Source: an uncultured Saprospiraceae bacterium (lineage in GTDB: Bacteria; Bacteroidota; Bacteroidia; Chitinophagales; Saprospiraceae). From it: a stretch of DNA of 38,563 bases. Below, one piece after another: positions 9,077 through 16,947 of this stretch; positions within the stretch are counted from its first letter, which is position 1; the number at the start of each line of letters is the position of its first letter. Both the position numbers and the translations under genes were made by a program. The stretch spans positions 1 to 38,563 of the forward strand of contig CAKZTD010000019.1 of assembly GCA_937921595.1 (NCBI GenBank), read 5' to 3'. The notes beneath the pieces are model-generated. The model was not told the DNA's origin. It ran no database searches and saw only the letters and a list, made by a program, of their open reading frames with translations.

Positions 9077-10978
9077 TTATTGCTTTAATAATTTAACTAC
9101 ATGTTTTGAGTCGGCTCCAGTAATTTGAACAAAATATATCCCTTTAACAAAAGATTGCAAGTCAATGGAATTGCTTGATCCTGAAATGGTTTTGCTTAAA
9201 GTTAATTGCCCATAAGTATTGTATATTTCTAAAGTTATATTTTCAATATCTGGAGTTTCGATATTCAAGATATCGTTAGCAGGGTTTGGAAATATTTTAT
9301 ATTCCTCTTCGAAATTATGAGTAGAAATATTTGTTGTGGAGGTTAAGACACCTCTTATATTTATTTCAGCAATTGATGTTCGACTATCATCATTGATAAA
9401 AGAATTGATAGCTGAAAATTTTACATACCTACCATTGGTTTCAGGGAATAGAATGTATTGTCTAATCTTTGTTTGAAAAAAAGTGCCAGCGTTAATAGCT
9501 GTTCCCCAGTTAGTGGTATCGTTGCTTATGTATAATTCATAATCTCGGATTCGTCCTTCCCAAGGTGGAGTATAGTTTTTGTTAGCAGTGTAATAAAATT
9601 CATTGATCGTATACTCATCCCCTAAATCTAATACAACATCATAAGGTCTTAGTCCTGAATCTGTCCAGAACGGAACATGGTAATAAGTATCGATATCATT
9701 GTCAAAAGCTTTAGTCGCATCAAAACCTGCTTGGGCTAGAGTTTCCGAAACCACGCTCCAATTGGATTGAGATATTTCAGGATAATGATCTTGATGTATT
9801 TCAGGAATAGTAACTGTGAATTGAATGTGATCAGTGCCAATGAATTGAATATCATTTATTTCAAAATGCGATTCTTCTCCTGTCCACCAGTTAGAATTAG
9901 GAGTGCTTGTACTACTAAAAGAAGTTCCAGGTAAATAAATGTCTCCAATATTTCCACCGATATTAATATCATTTTCAAGCTCAAATAAGCCATCTGCTTG
10001 TTCGATAGAATGCAAATAATGACTCGATGGAGTCATATTTTCTAATGTGTTGGAAGTATTTACTTTATTGTCCGAATGCCATAAAAGTAATCCCAAATCT
10101 GCTGGGAATAATGCATTTCCCAAAGTGCTTTGTTTACGAGCTTCGATGGTAAAGAATTCAAAAGGGTCATGTGGATTTCTGAAAACCACGACGCTATCTC
10201 CATCTGCTTTTAATGTAATGGTATGTGTTCCTACCGATGGTTCTACAGTATACCCCCAATTATTTTGTACTAAAAATGGTCCTCCTAAAGGTTCTATTTC
10301 AGGTTGTCCTCCAGACATTAAACAATAGAATGAAGTTCCTCCTGAATTGTATTGCGTATCATAAGTATCTGGCAAACGATAAATGCCATGGCCAGCTTCA
10401 TGCAAGGTCATAAACAGATTCAAATCAGTATCCCAAGGTGCTTGAAGTACGGAGCCATAAGTTCGTTTTATGTTGACTCCATTTGAAAGCGTCCAATTTG
10501 GACCATGGCCACCTCCGACACCAGCAGGGTCAAAGGATGAACTGATAATCATTGCAGAGAGAAGCCCTCCATCTTGATCCAGGCTTAATGTATTCCAATC
10601 GTAGCTTGGATGATTGCTGATTACCCATTCGAAAGCATCCCTCCATAATTCAATGCCTTCGTACCAAGGAACTGAGTTATAATGAGATGCAGAGAGTGGT
10701 GCCGTAAAAAAGAAAATATCGTGTTGTATATCAACATTTCGTTTACTTTGCTCATGCCAATACTTTCTAAAAGTACGTTGTACTGTTGGCTCTTGGTAAG
10801 TTATCCCATTGATTAAACTATCAAGCTGAACGCTTCCAATGGTTGCGGGTACATCTGGGTAGTCAATGTAAATAGTAATGCCTTTGTAAGGAATATTTGC
10901 GTCGGTCTGTCCGATTGTAATTATTGAAAATTGAAAAAGGAACAAGCTGAAAGCTATTTTTATAAAAATATTTTTCAT
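9077..10978 (-). CDS. M6-like secreted metalloprotease with discoidin domain and T9SS tail
   Basis: A 633-residue exported protein: signal peptide (residues 1-23); catalytic region with H193 E194 A G H197 in TLHEAGHGIYRLPDTYD, followed by YCLMSGGQPE; an F5/8 type C (discoidin-like) domain at about 395-545 (ATKAFDNDIDTYYHV, VVLDLGDEYTINEFYY, GRYVKFSA); and a T9SS sorting domain (YKIFPNPANDILNIE...). HExxH plus a downstream PD and a Met-turn-like CLMSGG fits the M6 (immune inhibitor A-like) family. Such enzymes are zinc endopeptidases acting at the surface or outside the cell, with discoidin domains usually binding glycans or lipids. Specificity is not deducible. Its upstream region carries a 21-bp-period direct repeat (11063-11099). 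Confidence 0.87.
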   Translation of the reverse strand: MKNIFIKIAFSLFLFQFSIITIGQTDANIPYKGITIYIDYPDVPATIGSVQLDSLINGITYQEPTVQRTFRKYWHEQSKRNVDIQHDIFFFTAPLSASHYNSVPWYEGIELWRDAFEWVISNHPSYDWNTLSLDQDGGLLSAMIISSSFDPAGVGGGHGPNWTLSNGVNIKRTYGSVLQAPWDTDLNLFMTLHEAGHGIYRLPDTYDTQYNSGGTSFYCLMSGGQPEIEPLGGPFLVQNNWGYTVEPSVGTHTITLKADGDSVVVFRNPHDPFEFFTIEARKQSTLGNALFPADLGLLLWHSDNKVNTSNTLENMTPSSHYLHSIEQADGLFELENDINIGGNIGDIYLPGTSFSSTSTPNSNWWTGEESHFEINDIQFIGTDHIQFTVTIPEIHQDHYPEISQSNWSVVSETLAQAGFDATKAFDNDIDTYYHVPFWTDSGLRPYDVVLDLGDEYTINEFYYTANKNYTPPWEGRIRDYELYISNDTTNWGTAINAGTFFQTKIRQYILFPETNGRYVKFSAINSFINDDSRTSIAEINIRGVLTSTTNISTHNFEEEYKIFPNPANDILNIETPDIENITLEIYNTYGQLTLSKTISGSSNSIDLQSFVKGIYFVQITGADSKHVVKLLKQ

Positions 10979-11062
10979 ATGAATTTTGTAAACTGTTTTA
11001 ACTGACTTTTAAAAAAGTCAACTTAAAGGTATTTTTTCAGTTATCAAATTTTTAAAAGAAAG

Positions 11063-11099
11063 ATGTTCTGAATGGTAGCTATTATGTTCTGGATGGTAG
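11063..11099 (-). promoter_or_regulatory. tandem direct repeat upstream of the M6-like gene, candidate LytTR site
   Basis: Two 16-mers, ATGTTCTGAATGGTAG (11063-11078) and ATGTTCTGGATGGTAG (11084-11099), differ at one base and have a 21-nt period. On the coding strand of the leftward M6-like gene they read CTACCATTCAGAACAT. They end 84 nt before its start codon, with a TACCTTTA -7-like box further down. LytTR regulators are known to bind two imperfect direct repeats about two helical turns apart. The CCATTCA core recurs in the repeat at 16846-16878. Binding is inferred. Confidence 0.5.
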
Positions 11100-11198
11100 G
11101 TTTGAATTGAACTTGTTCATTCTGACAAGGAGTATTGAGTAAAATTTTGATTTTCGGAATTTTACCGAAGAAGTGAACAGCAACTTAGTAAATTATAA

Positions 11199-11993
11199 CT
11201 ATTGCAAGCCAACCTTCAACATCCTAATCAAATGATCTACATCTTTCAATTTCAAAAAAGGGTACTCAATTTTGCTAAGATAAAGACCATTCGGATGAGC
11301 GGGCTGCTTTTCGGTAAAAGTTTTATTCTGATTTAAAACTTCTTCAAATTCTTCCAAAGTCATTTTTCCACTTCCCACTTCCAGCAAAAAGAAAACGCAA
11401 TATCTAACCATTCCTCGGAGAAATCGATTGCTGGTGATGGTGAACCGTAATCGGCCATGTTCCTCATCGACGAACAATTCACAATTTTTTATATAACACA
11501 AGGTATTATTGTACAAATCTGGTTGTTTGCACAAGGGTCTAAAGTCTTTGGTTCCAAGGATAAGGGTCGCAGATTTTTTCATTAGGTCGAAGTTTAATTT
11601 CAAACCTTCATAGAAAGAACTGTATCGAATGAGAAGTGGATCATTTTTCAAATGAATGAAATAGTCGTAGGTTCGTGCCTCCGCATGATATCTACAATGT
11701 TGACTTTCAGTGACTTCGATGATTTCAAAAATTGAAATGCTAGTGGGTAAGTTTTTATTTAGTCGAAACTTTAAATCAAATAAAGGAGCTTCATCAAGAT
11801 TGATATGCATGACGTATTGGCTTGCGTGAACACCAGAATCGGTACGCCCACAGCCGAAAACAGTTATGCTTTTTTTGAAAATCTTAGCGAGTATATTCTC
11901 TATGACTTCCTGAACCGTATTTCTTGGTTTCTTTTGCCTCTGCCAACCCCTGTAGTTGGTCCCATCGTACGCTAATTGTAAAAAATACCTCAT
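11199..11993 (-). CDS. truA: tRNA pseudouridine(38-40) synthase TruA
   Basis: A 264-residue cytoplasmic enzyme that isomerises uridines 38-40 in the anticodon arm of many tRNAs. It opens with RYFLQLAYDGTNYRGWQRQ, typical of TruA, and carries the catalytic aspartate (D52) in GCGRTDSGVHASQ. Later family segments are RTYDYFIHLKNDPLL and NRFLRGMVRYCVFFLLEVG. The frame can be extended to a TTG at 12035, but ATG at 11993 gives the exact family N-terminus, so I chose it. Length is normal. It appears monocistronic; the 11000-11198 stretch downstream has only a weak 5-bp TTCGG/CCGAA hairpin near 11153. Confidence 0.95.
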   Translation of the reverse strand: MRYFLQLAYDGTNYRGWQRQKKPRNTVQEVIENILAKIFKKSITVFGCGRTDSGVHASQYVMHINLDEAPLFDLKFRLNKNLPTSISIFEIIEVTESQHCRYHAEARTYDYFIHLKNDPLLIRYSSFYEGLKLNFDLMKKSATLILGTKDFRPLCKQPDLYNNTLCYIKNCELFVDEEHGRLRFTITSNRFLRGMVRYCVFFLLEVGSGKMTLEEFEEVLNQNKTFTEKQPAHPNGLYLSKIEYPFLKLKDVDHLIRMLKVGLQ

Positions 11994-12124
11994 TTGTAAA
12001 CGAATATAGATATTGCAAGTGAGATCTTTGCACAATGAGACGATTCCTTTATTTTTATATTTTAAAGTAGGAGGTCAAATGACCCAATAAAAAAACATTA
12101 AGGAAAACTAACGATATAAATATT

Positions 12125-12748
12125 TTACGGTTTATTAGAATCTTTATCTACTCTATATAGAATATAAATTAGAGTTGAATTCTCAGGTATATTTCCTCCT
12201 CCTTTTTCGCCATAAGCTAGTTTAGGGCTAATTTTTATTACTCTTATTTCTCCAGGCTTAGTGTTTGCTAATCCAATAGAAAAGCCTTCAATAAGTTGTC
12301 CTAGTTTAGCTTTTGAAGGATTGTTTTTGATTAAGCTATTATCAAATGGTTCAAGGTTCATAAAGTATCCAACATAGTGAAAAATCACAGTTTCTTCTTT
12401 ATCATATGAATCTGTAAAATTTTCATCTTCATGAACAGCGTTAATCCATAATCCATCAGTAATAGATGTCCAGTTTAGATCATTCAACTCTGCTGGAAGC
12501 TCAATTTGGGCTGTATTATCTCCAGAGATAATTTTAAGCTTATTAACTAAGCCTTTATTTACATATTTCGTTGTTATTGAAAGATTATATTCTTTTTGAA
12601 ACGAAACATGCTTTCCAACTGCACGAGAAGTTTTACTCTTTTTAATGTATCTATTACTTAAAAATTTCCCATCATAAAAATCTTGTGAGTAGAGATTTGT
12701 AAATGAAAAAAGAGATATAAATAATAAAACTAGATTTTTCGAATTCAT
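12125..12748 (-). CDS. exported FKBP-type peptidyl-prolyl isomerase
   Basis: A 207-residue protein with a Sec signal peptide (MNSKNLVLLFISLFSFTNLYSQ) and no lipobox. The C-terminal 90 residues form an FKBP domain: EETVIFHYVGYFMN, FDNSLIKNNPSKAKLGQLIEG, then PGEIRVIKISPKLAYGEKG and IPENSTLIYILYRVD. The usual hydrophobic active-site framework is recognisable, though the FDSS-like motif is FDNS. The N-terminal 110 residues are not assignable. The likely role is folding of periplasmic proteins. It is divergent from the endonuclease/exonuclease/phosphatase lipoprotein gene across a 141-nt gap. Confidence 0.88.
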   Translation of the reverse strand: MNSKNLVLLFISLFSFTNLYSQDFYDGKFLSNRYIKKSKTSRAVGKHVSFQKEYNLSITTKYVNKGLVNKLKIISGDNTAQIELPAELNDLNWTSITDGLWINAVHEDENFTDSYDKEETVIFHYVGYFMNLEPFDNSLIKNNPSKAKLGQLIEGFSIGLANTKPGEIRVIKISPKLAYGEKGGGNIPENSTLIYILYRVDKDSNKP

Positions 12749-12889
12749 GTATTTTAAATTAAAGTTGTTTATTTAGAAATATAACCAAATGATTCTACTT
12801 AATTCTTCTGCAATACTTATATGCAATAATGCTACCTAATTCAATACAAAGTCTTAATTTCAGTTAACGAAAAAAACAAAAATAATTTT

Positions 12890-13687
12890 ATGAAAAAAAT
12901 ATCATTTATCCTTGTTGGCTTAATTTTGTTTAGTTTTTATGCTTGTAAAAAGGAACAGATCATCAGTTTGAAAATAATGTCTTACAATATCCGTCATGGT
13001 GTAGGCATGGATATGGTTTTGGAATTATCTCGTTCGGAAAGAATTATAAAATCACATTCACCGGACTTATGTGGATTACAGGAAGTGGATAATTTCTGTT
13101 TGCGTTCAGGCAGTATTGGACAAACAGATTATTTGGCTCAAAAAACATTGATGAAAGGAACTTTTGGAAAGTTCATGGATTATCAAGGAGGTGAATATGG
13201 AATGGCAACTTTGATTGCAAAACCTTTGATCTCAACAAAAGTATTGCAGTTGCCTGATGGGAGAGATGAACCTCGTTCTTCAATTATTCATGAAATACAA
13301 ATAGCAGAAAATTGTATCATTGCGTTTGCAAATGTTCACTTCGATTGGATAGATGGAAATGAAGGAGTAACCAATCGTTTGAACCAATCAAAAGCATTGG
13401 TAAAGTATTTAGATTCATTGGGACGAGCAACTATTATCACGGGGGATTTTAATTGTACACCTGATTCACCAAGCATGCAATATTTTGCGGAACAGGGTTT
13501 TGTTTTTGTAGAAAAAGGGGAAGACAATTTAAGTTTTCAGGGTGATGCTAAATCTGAAATAGATCATGTAATTTATCGGAATACAGGTGATGTAAAGTTT
13601 AAAAAGAAAAGCATACAATTGTTAGATGAATCCATTGTATCTGATCATCGGCCATTAGTAGCGGAGTTAGATGTAATTTTTAATTAA
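12890..13687 (+). CDS. endonuclease/exonuclease/phosphatase family lipoprotein
   Basis: A 265-residue protein. The N-terminal signal ends in a lipobox-like FYAC at Cys19, so it is probably a membrane-anchored lipoprotein. All family motifs are visible: KIMSYNIRHGVGMD (metal-binding Asn), CGLQEVDN (metal Glu), FANVHFDW, ITGDFNCTPDS (Asp/Asn), EIDHVIY and the catalytic SDHRPLVAEL. The family includes DNase I-like nucleases and phosphodiesterases acting on sphingomyelin, phosphoinositides and similar substrates. An extracytoplasmic location suggests phosphate scavenging or lipid/nucleic-acid hydrolysis (inference). The VOC gene follows 67 nt later on the same strand. Confidence 0.9.
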   Translation: MKKISFILVGLILFSFYACKKEQIISLKIMSYNIRHGVGMDMVLELSRSERIIKSHSPDLCGLQEVDNFCLRSGSIGQTDYLAQKTLMKGTFGKFMDYQGGEYGMATLIAKPLISTKVLQLPDGRDEPRSSIIHEIQIAENCIIAFANVHFDWIDGNEGVTNRLNQSKALVKYLDSLGRATIITGDFNCTPDSPSMQYFAEQGFVFVEKGEDNLSFQGDAKSEIDHVIYRNTGDVKFKKKSIQLLDESIVSDHRPLVAELDVIFN

Positions 13688-13754
13688 CTTTAAATTGATC
13701 CGACTGTTATAAACATAAAGTACGGATTGTTTAAACTAGGATAGAAAAAAGAAT

Positions 13755-14168
13755 ATGAATAATGATTTCATTATAGGATTTATTGATCATGTAGCCATTC
13801 GAGTTAAAGATTTGAAAATATCAATTGATTGGTATGAGAAAGTATTGGGCTTAAGAAAATATCAATTAGAAAAATGGGGAGAATTTCCAGTTTTTATGAT
13901 TAGGAATAAATGTGGAGTCGCATTATTTCCTGCAAATCTTGATGATGACTATCTTAATCCGAATTCGAAAAACATAAAAATTGATCATTTCGCATTTAAC
14001 CTTAGTCAAGAAAATTTTGAGAAAGCTAAAAGGAAATATATTGACTTAGGAATTAGTTATCAAATTCAAGATCATTATTATTTTAATTCTATATACACAA
14101 AAGATCCTGATGGTCATACTGTTGAATTAACAACAATTAAAGTAAACGAAGAAGAGTTTTATAAATAA
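13755..14168 (+). CDS. VOC (glyoxalase/dioxygenase superfamily) protein
   Basis: A 137-residue single-domain vicinal-oxygen-chelate protein with two beta-alpha-beta-beta-beta modules. The first begins IDHVAIRVKDLKISIDWYEK and the second KIDHFAFNLSQENFEKA. Candidate metal ligands are the His in each IDH motif and Glu in PDGHTVELTT. No signal peptide, so cytoplasmic. Members include glyoxalase I, fosfomycin-resistance proteins and extradiol dioxygenases; nothing here separates these. It may share a transcript with the upstream lipoprotein gene. Confidence 0.88.
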   Translation: MNNDFIIGFIDHVAIRVKDLKISIDWYEKVLGLRKYQLEKWGEFPVFMIRNKCGVALFPANLDDDYLNPNSKNIKIDHFAFNLSQENFEKAKRKYIDLGISYQIQDHYYFNSIYTKDPDGHTVELTTIKVNEEEFYK

Positions 14169-14188
14169 TTTAGAGCTTGATTAAAAAT

Positions 14189-14890
14189 TTAAATACCCCA
14201 TTTCTCACGTAAGGATTTATACCTGCTTCGACTAATTGGCACATGGATGTCGCCTTTAAGAACTAAGGTATACTTACTTCCTGGTTCCACTAATATTTCT
14301 TCAATTTCTTGTTTGTTGATGATGTATGATTTGTGAATACGATCAAAATAAGTCGGTAACAACTGGCTCAGTTTGTCAAGATTTTTATTATGAATTTCTT
14401 TGCTGCCATCCTTAAAAAATAACTCCGCATAAATACCAGCTCCCTTTATATATAATAGATTATCGATAGCCATCATCTGATAACGTCCCTTTTTTTGAAT
14501 GGATAAGAATTTAGTTTCAGTACTTGATTCGGAGCTTGGTTTTTGAAAACGTTGAAAAGCTTTGGCTAGACGATTCTGATTAAAAGGTTTGGGCACAAAA
14601 TCCAGTACTCCATATTCGAAGGCAGTGATGGCCTTTTCTTTATAAGCAGAAATGACGATCGTATGAAAGGGAGCGGCCACCATTTGTTCCAAAATAGAAA
14701 ACCCATCTGCTCCATGCAGATTCAAATCTAGTAAAAGCAAATCAATTTCTTGCTCCGCCAAATAAGCCAGACCACTTTCCACTGAATGGCAAATATGGAT
14801 GTGCTGAATTTGTTCGCTCAAGATAGATTGAGTGAGGCGTTGGGTGCGCCGAGCAATAGCAGGTTCGTCTTCGATGATTAAAATTTTCAT
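14189..14890 (-). CDS. LytTR-family response regulator
   Basis: A 233-residue response regulator. The receiver domain (1-120) has the acidic pair in IIEDEPAIA, phospho-acceptor D55 in LLLLDLNLHGADGF, the conserved Ser/Thr region VISAYKEKA and Lys101 in FVPKPF. The C-terminal LytTR DNA-binding domain (about 133-233) includes YIKGAGIYAELFFKDG, FDRIHKSYIINKQEI and PISRSRYKSLREKW. It follows the sensor kinase gene on the same strand after a 199-nt gap and is almost certainly its partner. LytTR domains bind paired direct repeats about two turns apart; two candidates are in this window, at 16846-16878 and 11063-11099. Confidence 0.95.
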   Translation of the reverse strand: MKILIIEDEPAIARRTQRLTQSILSEQIQHIHICHSVESGLAYLAEQEIDLLLLDLNLHGADGFSILEQMVAAPFHTIVISAYKEKAITAFEYGVLDFVPKPFNQNRLAKAFQRFQKPSSESSTETKFLSIQKKGRYQMMAIDNLLYIKGAGIYAELFFKDGSKEIHNKNLDKLSQLLPTYFDRIHKSYIINKQEIEEILVEPGSKYTLVLKGDIHVPISRSRYKSLREKWGI

Positions 14891-15089
14891 TGTAAAGTCA
14901 ATTGATTTAGGCGAGCTTTAAGTTATTTTAATAAAACCAATCAGGGGGTAAATAATGTTTTTTATAGCTAACTCTAAGCTAAGGCAAAACGTCATAAGGT
15001 TAATGCCGAATACCTAATACCGCTGATACTCCCGTTGAAATTAAGCTCTTAATGTCCTTAGTCATTTTTAAACCTGGTTTACTTTATTT
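14891..15089 (-). other. 199-nt gap inside the two-component locus
   Basis: The kinase and regulator genes of such pairs usually touch or overlap, but here they are 199 nt apart. I see no open frame, no clear hairpin terminator and no copy of the CCATTCA repeats in this stretch. It could hold a second promoter for the regulator gene or a long leader. Nothing specific is identifiable. Confidence 0.4.
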
Positions 15090-16820
15090 TTATTTAAAAA
15101 GTATAATTTTAGTCTCCCAGCCCACTTCTGTTGCTTTTGATTCAAGACTCCATTGGTCCCCATAATTTTCAGCCAAGCGTGACCGGATATATTTCATCCC
15201 CGTTCCTCCTTTCTTTTTATGAGTAGTGGGGCGACTTTTGCCATAGGTTTTTAAGCTATAGATTTTTGAAAGATTATTTTCTTCAAAGTGTAAAACCATC
15301 TTGATTCGATTTTGGTGATCTGGCAAATTATGGGTGATGCCATTTTCAATGACGGTATGCAATATGGCAGGTGGAATGAATTCTCCCTCAGGAATATTTT
15401 TTACTTCGAAAGTATAATTAACTTCTTTTCGATATCGCATAATTTGGATATGCTTTTGACAAAGCTCAATTTCTTGTTCAAGTGGAATGAGTTTTTTCTC
15501 GGCGATGTCGCTCATGATCTCAAACTCTCCTGATAGTGCCTCGATAAACTGTACACTTTCTTTTGGTGATTCTTCTACCCAACTCATCAAAGAGGTGAGT
15601 GTGTTCATGATAAAATGAGGCTGAATATTTTTCTTCAACAACTCATTTTGCAAACGTGAAGATAAGAGGAGTGATGCTTCATAGGCTTCCTTTTGTTCGC
15701 GGGCTCTTTTGGCCAAGAGATACATCATCGATAATACCAATAAACTAAAACTGATGAACAAACTGATGTCATAAGAATAAATCATTGATCGAAAACCAAA
15801 GTTGTAAAATGATATGATACAACCAGAAATAAAAAATACAACTAATACTAATAGCGCTTCTTTTTTCTTTTTCAAAGTCGAATAAATCAAAATTCCCATG
15901 CTGCTCAACCACATGGCTAAACCTAAGTTTTTATTTGTAAAATCAGTTCCTATTCCCCAAAAACTGGTAGCTATAATCAATAAGGTTATAATGCCCCCTG
16001 ATATCCATTTCTTGTTTGAAATATTAAAATAAACAATTAAAAAATAAGGGGTCAAAAAAGAAATCAGACTGGTCAATATAAAGATGATCCACAAACGATA
16101 TAAGTGCCAATGATAAGGATAGGCATATAAAAATTTTACATACTCCATCACGATTAATCCAAAAAATAAAAAGCAAAGTGTACTGAAAATTAATACCTCT
16201 TTTTTTCTGTGACGCAAGATATACAAAAATAAATAGTAGAGCGCTGCCATAAGATAAATACCAGCCAGAATAAATATTTTAGCAGAAAGAATGAGGTCGT
16301 TTTTTAATGATTGCTGATACTCTTCCATGAAGAAAATATTCCAACTGCCATTATTTATTTTTGGACTACGAAAATTGGAAACTCTGATCGCAATGGTATG
16401 AATACCATGATTTAATAAGGAATCTGCTAAAGGAATTTGAGTTAAAAATTTACCAGGCACTTCTTCTGCTTTTGTTTTTCCGACTATTCCATTTCGACTA
16501 ATAAGGTGACTATCCCAATAAAATTCGTAAGCGCCCAATGAGATTACTTGTATACCAGGATGATCGTATAAGTCAGTTATACTATCACATCTGAATTTGA
16601 AACGAAGCCAATATACTCCCACATTATTTGTCGACCCGCTGGGGTCCCAGTCTTGATGATCGAATTCAGGATTGGCCCACTCCATATTATCTCCAACTTG
16701 AATGACCCTTTCATGCGGATATATAATATAACCTGACTTGGCCATACTTGATGGTATACCAAATCCCACGATCAACAAACAAATAAGAACTAAATTTTTC
16801 AATTGATTTCTTTTATACAA
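15090..16820 (-). CDS. LytS/YehU-type sensor histidine kinase with sugar-binding-like and 7TM regions
   Basis: A 576-residue membrane kinase: signal peptide; an extracytoplasmic beta-sandwich (about 30-165; VGVYWLRFKFRCDS, GAYEFYWDSHLISRNG) resembling 7TMR-DISM/galactose-binding sensors; seven hydrophobic helices (about 175-375); and a His_kinase domain with phospho-acceptor His402 in NIQPHFIMNTLTSL. The ATPase N-box-like segment is ILHTVIENGITHNLP and the G-box is KGGTGMKYIRSRLAENYG. No ATG is available at the N-terminus. The frame opens with TTG at 16820 after an in-frame stop; a second TTG at 16802 gives a cleaner signal peptide (MKNLVLICLL) and may be the true start. It partners the LytTR regulator downstream and is divergent from the serine hydrolase gene. 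Confidence 0.93.
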   Translation of the reverse strand: MYKRNQLKNLVLICLLIVGFGIPSSMAKSGYIIYPHERVIQVGDNMEWANPEFDHQDWDPSGSTNNVGVYWLRFKFRCDSITDLYDHPGIQVISLGAYEFYWDSHLISRNGIVGKTKAEEVPGKFLTQIPLADSLLNHGIHTIAIRVSNFRSPKINNGSWNIFFMEEYQQSLKNDLILSAKIFILAGIYLMAALYYLFLYILRHRKKEVLIFSTLCFLFFGLIVMEYVKFLYAYPYHWHLYRLWIIFILTSLISFLTPYFLIVYFNISNKKWISGGIITLLIIATSFWGIGTDFTNKNLGLAMWLSSMGILIYSTLKKKKEALLVLVVFFISGCIISFYNFGFRSMIYSYDISLFISFSLLVLSMMYLLAKRAREQKEAYEASLLLSSRLQNELLKKNIQPHFIMNTLTSLMSWVEESPKESVQFIEALSGEFEIMSDIAEKKLIPLEQEIELCQKHIQIMRYRKEVNYTFEVKNIPEGEFIPPAILHTVIENGITHNLPDHQNRIKMVLHFEENNLSKIYSLKTYGKSRPTTHKKKGGTGMKYIRSRLAENYGDQWSLESKATEVGWETKIILFK

Positions 16821-16845
16821 AGATAGATATCCTCATTTATAATTG

Positions 16846-16878
16846 TGAGCCATTCACAAGAATGATGAGCCATTCACA
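16846..16878 (+). promoter_or_regulatory. perfect 13-bp tandem direct repeat, candidate LytTR operator
   Basis: TGAGCCATTCACA occurs twice without mismatch (16846-16858 and 16866-16878), separated by 7 nt, so the period is 20 nt. It lies between the divergent sensor-kinase and serine-hydrolase genes. Just downstream on the + strand are TTTT (16881-16884), 19 nt, and TACGTTTT (16904-16911), plausible weak -33/-7 elements, which puts the repeats in an activator position for the hydrolase. The spacing fits LytTR binding sites, and the neighbouring genes encode a LytTR system. Binding itself is inferred. Confidence 0.6.
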
Positions 16879-16947
16879 TGTTTTACGAGCATGCTATCCG
16901 ATATACGTTTTAATATTGTAACATCACTTACTACAAAATATATAATT

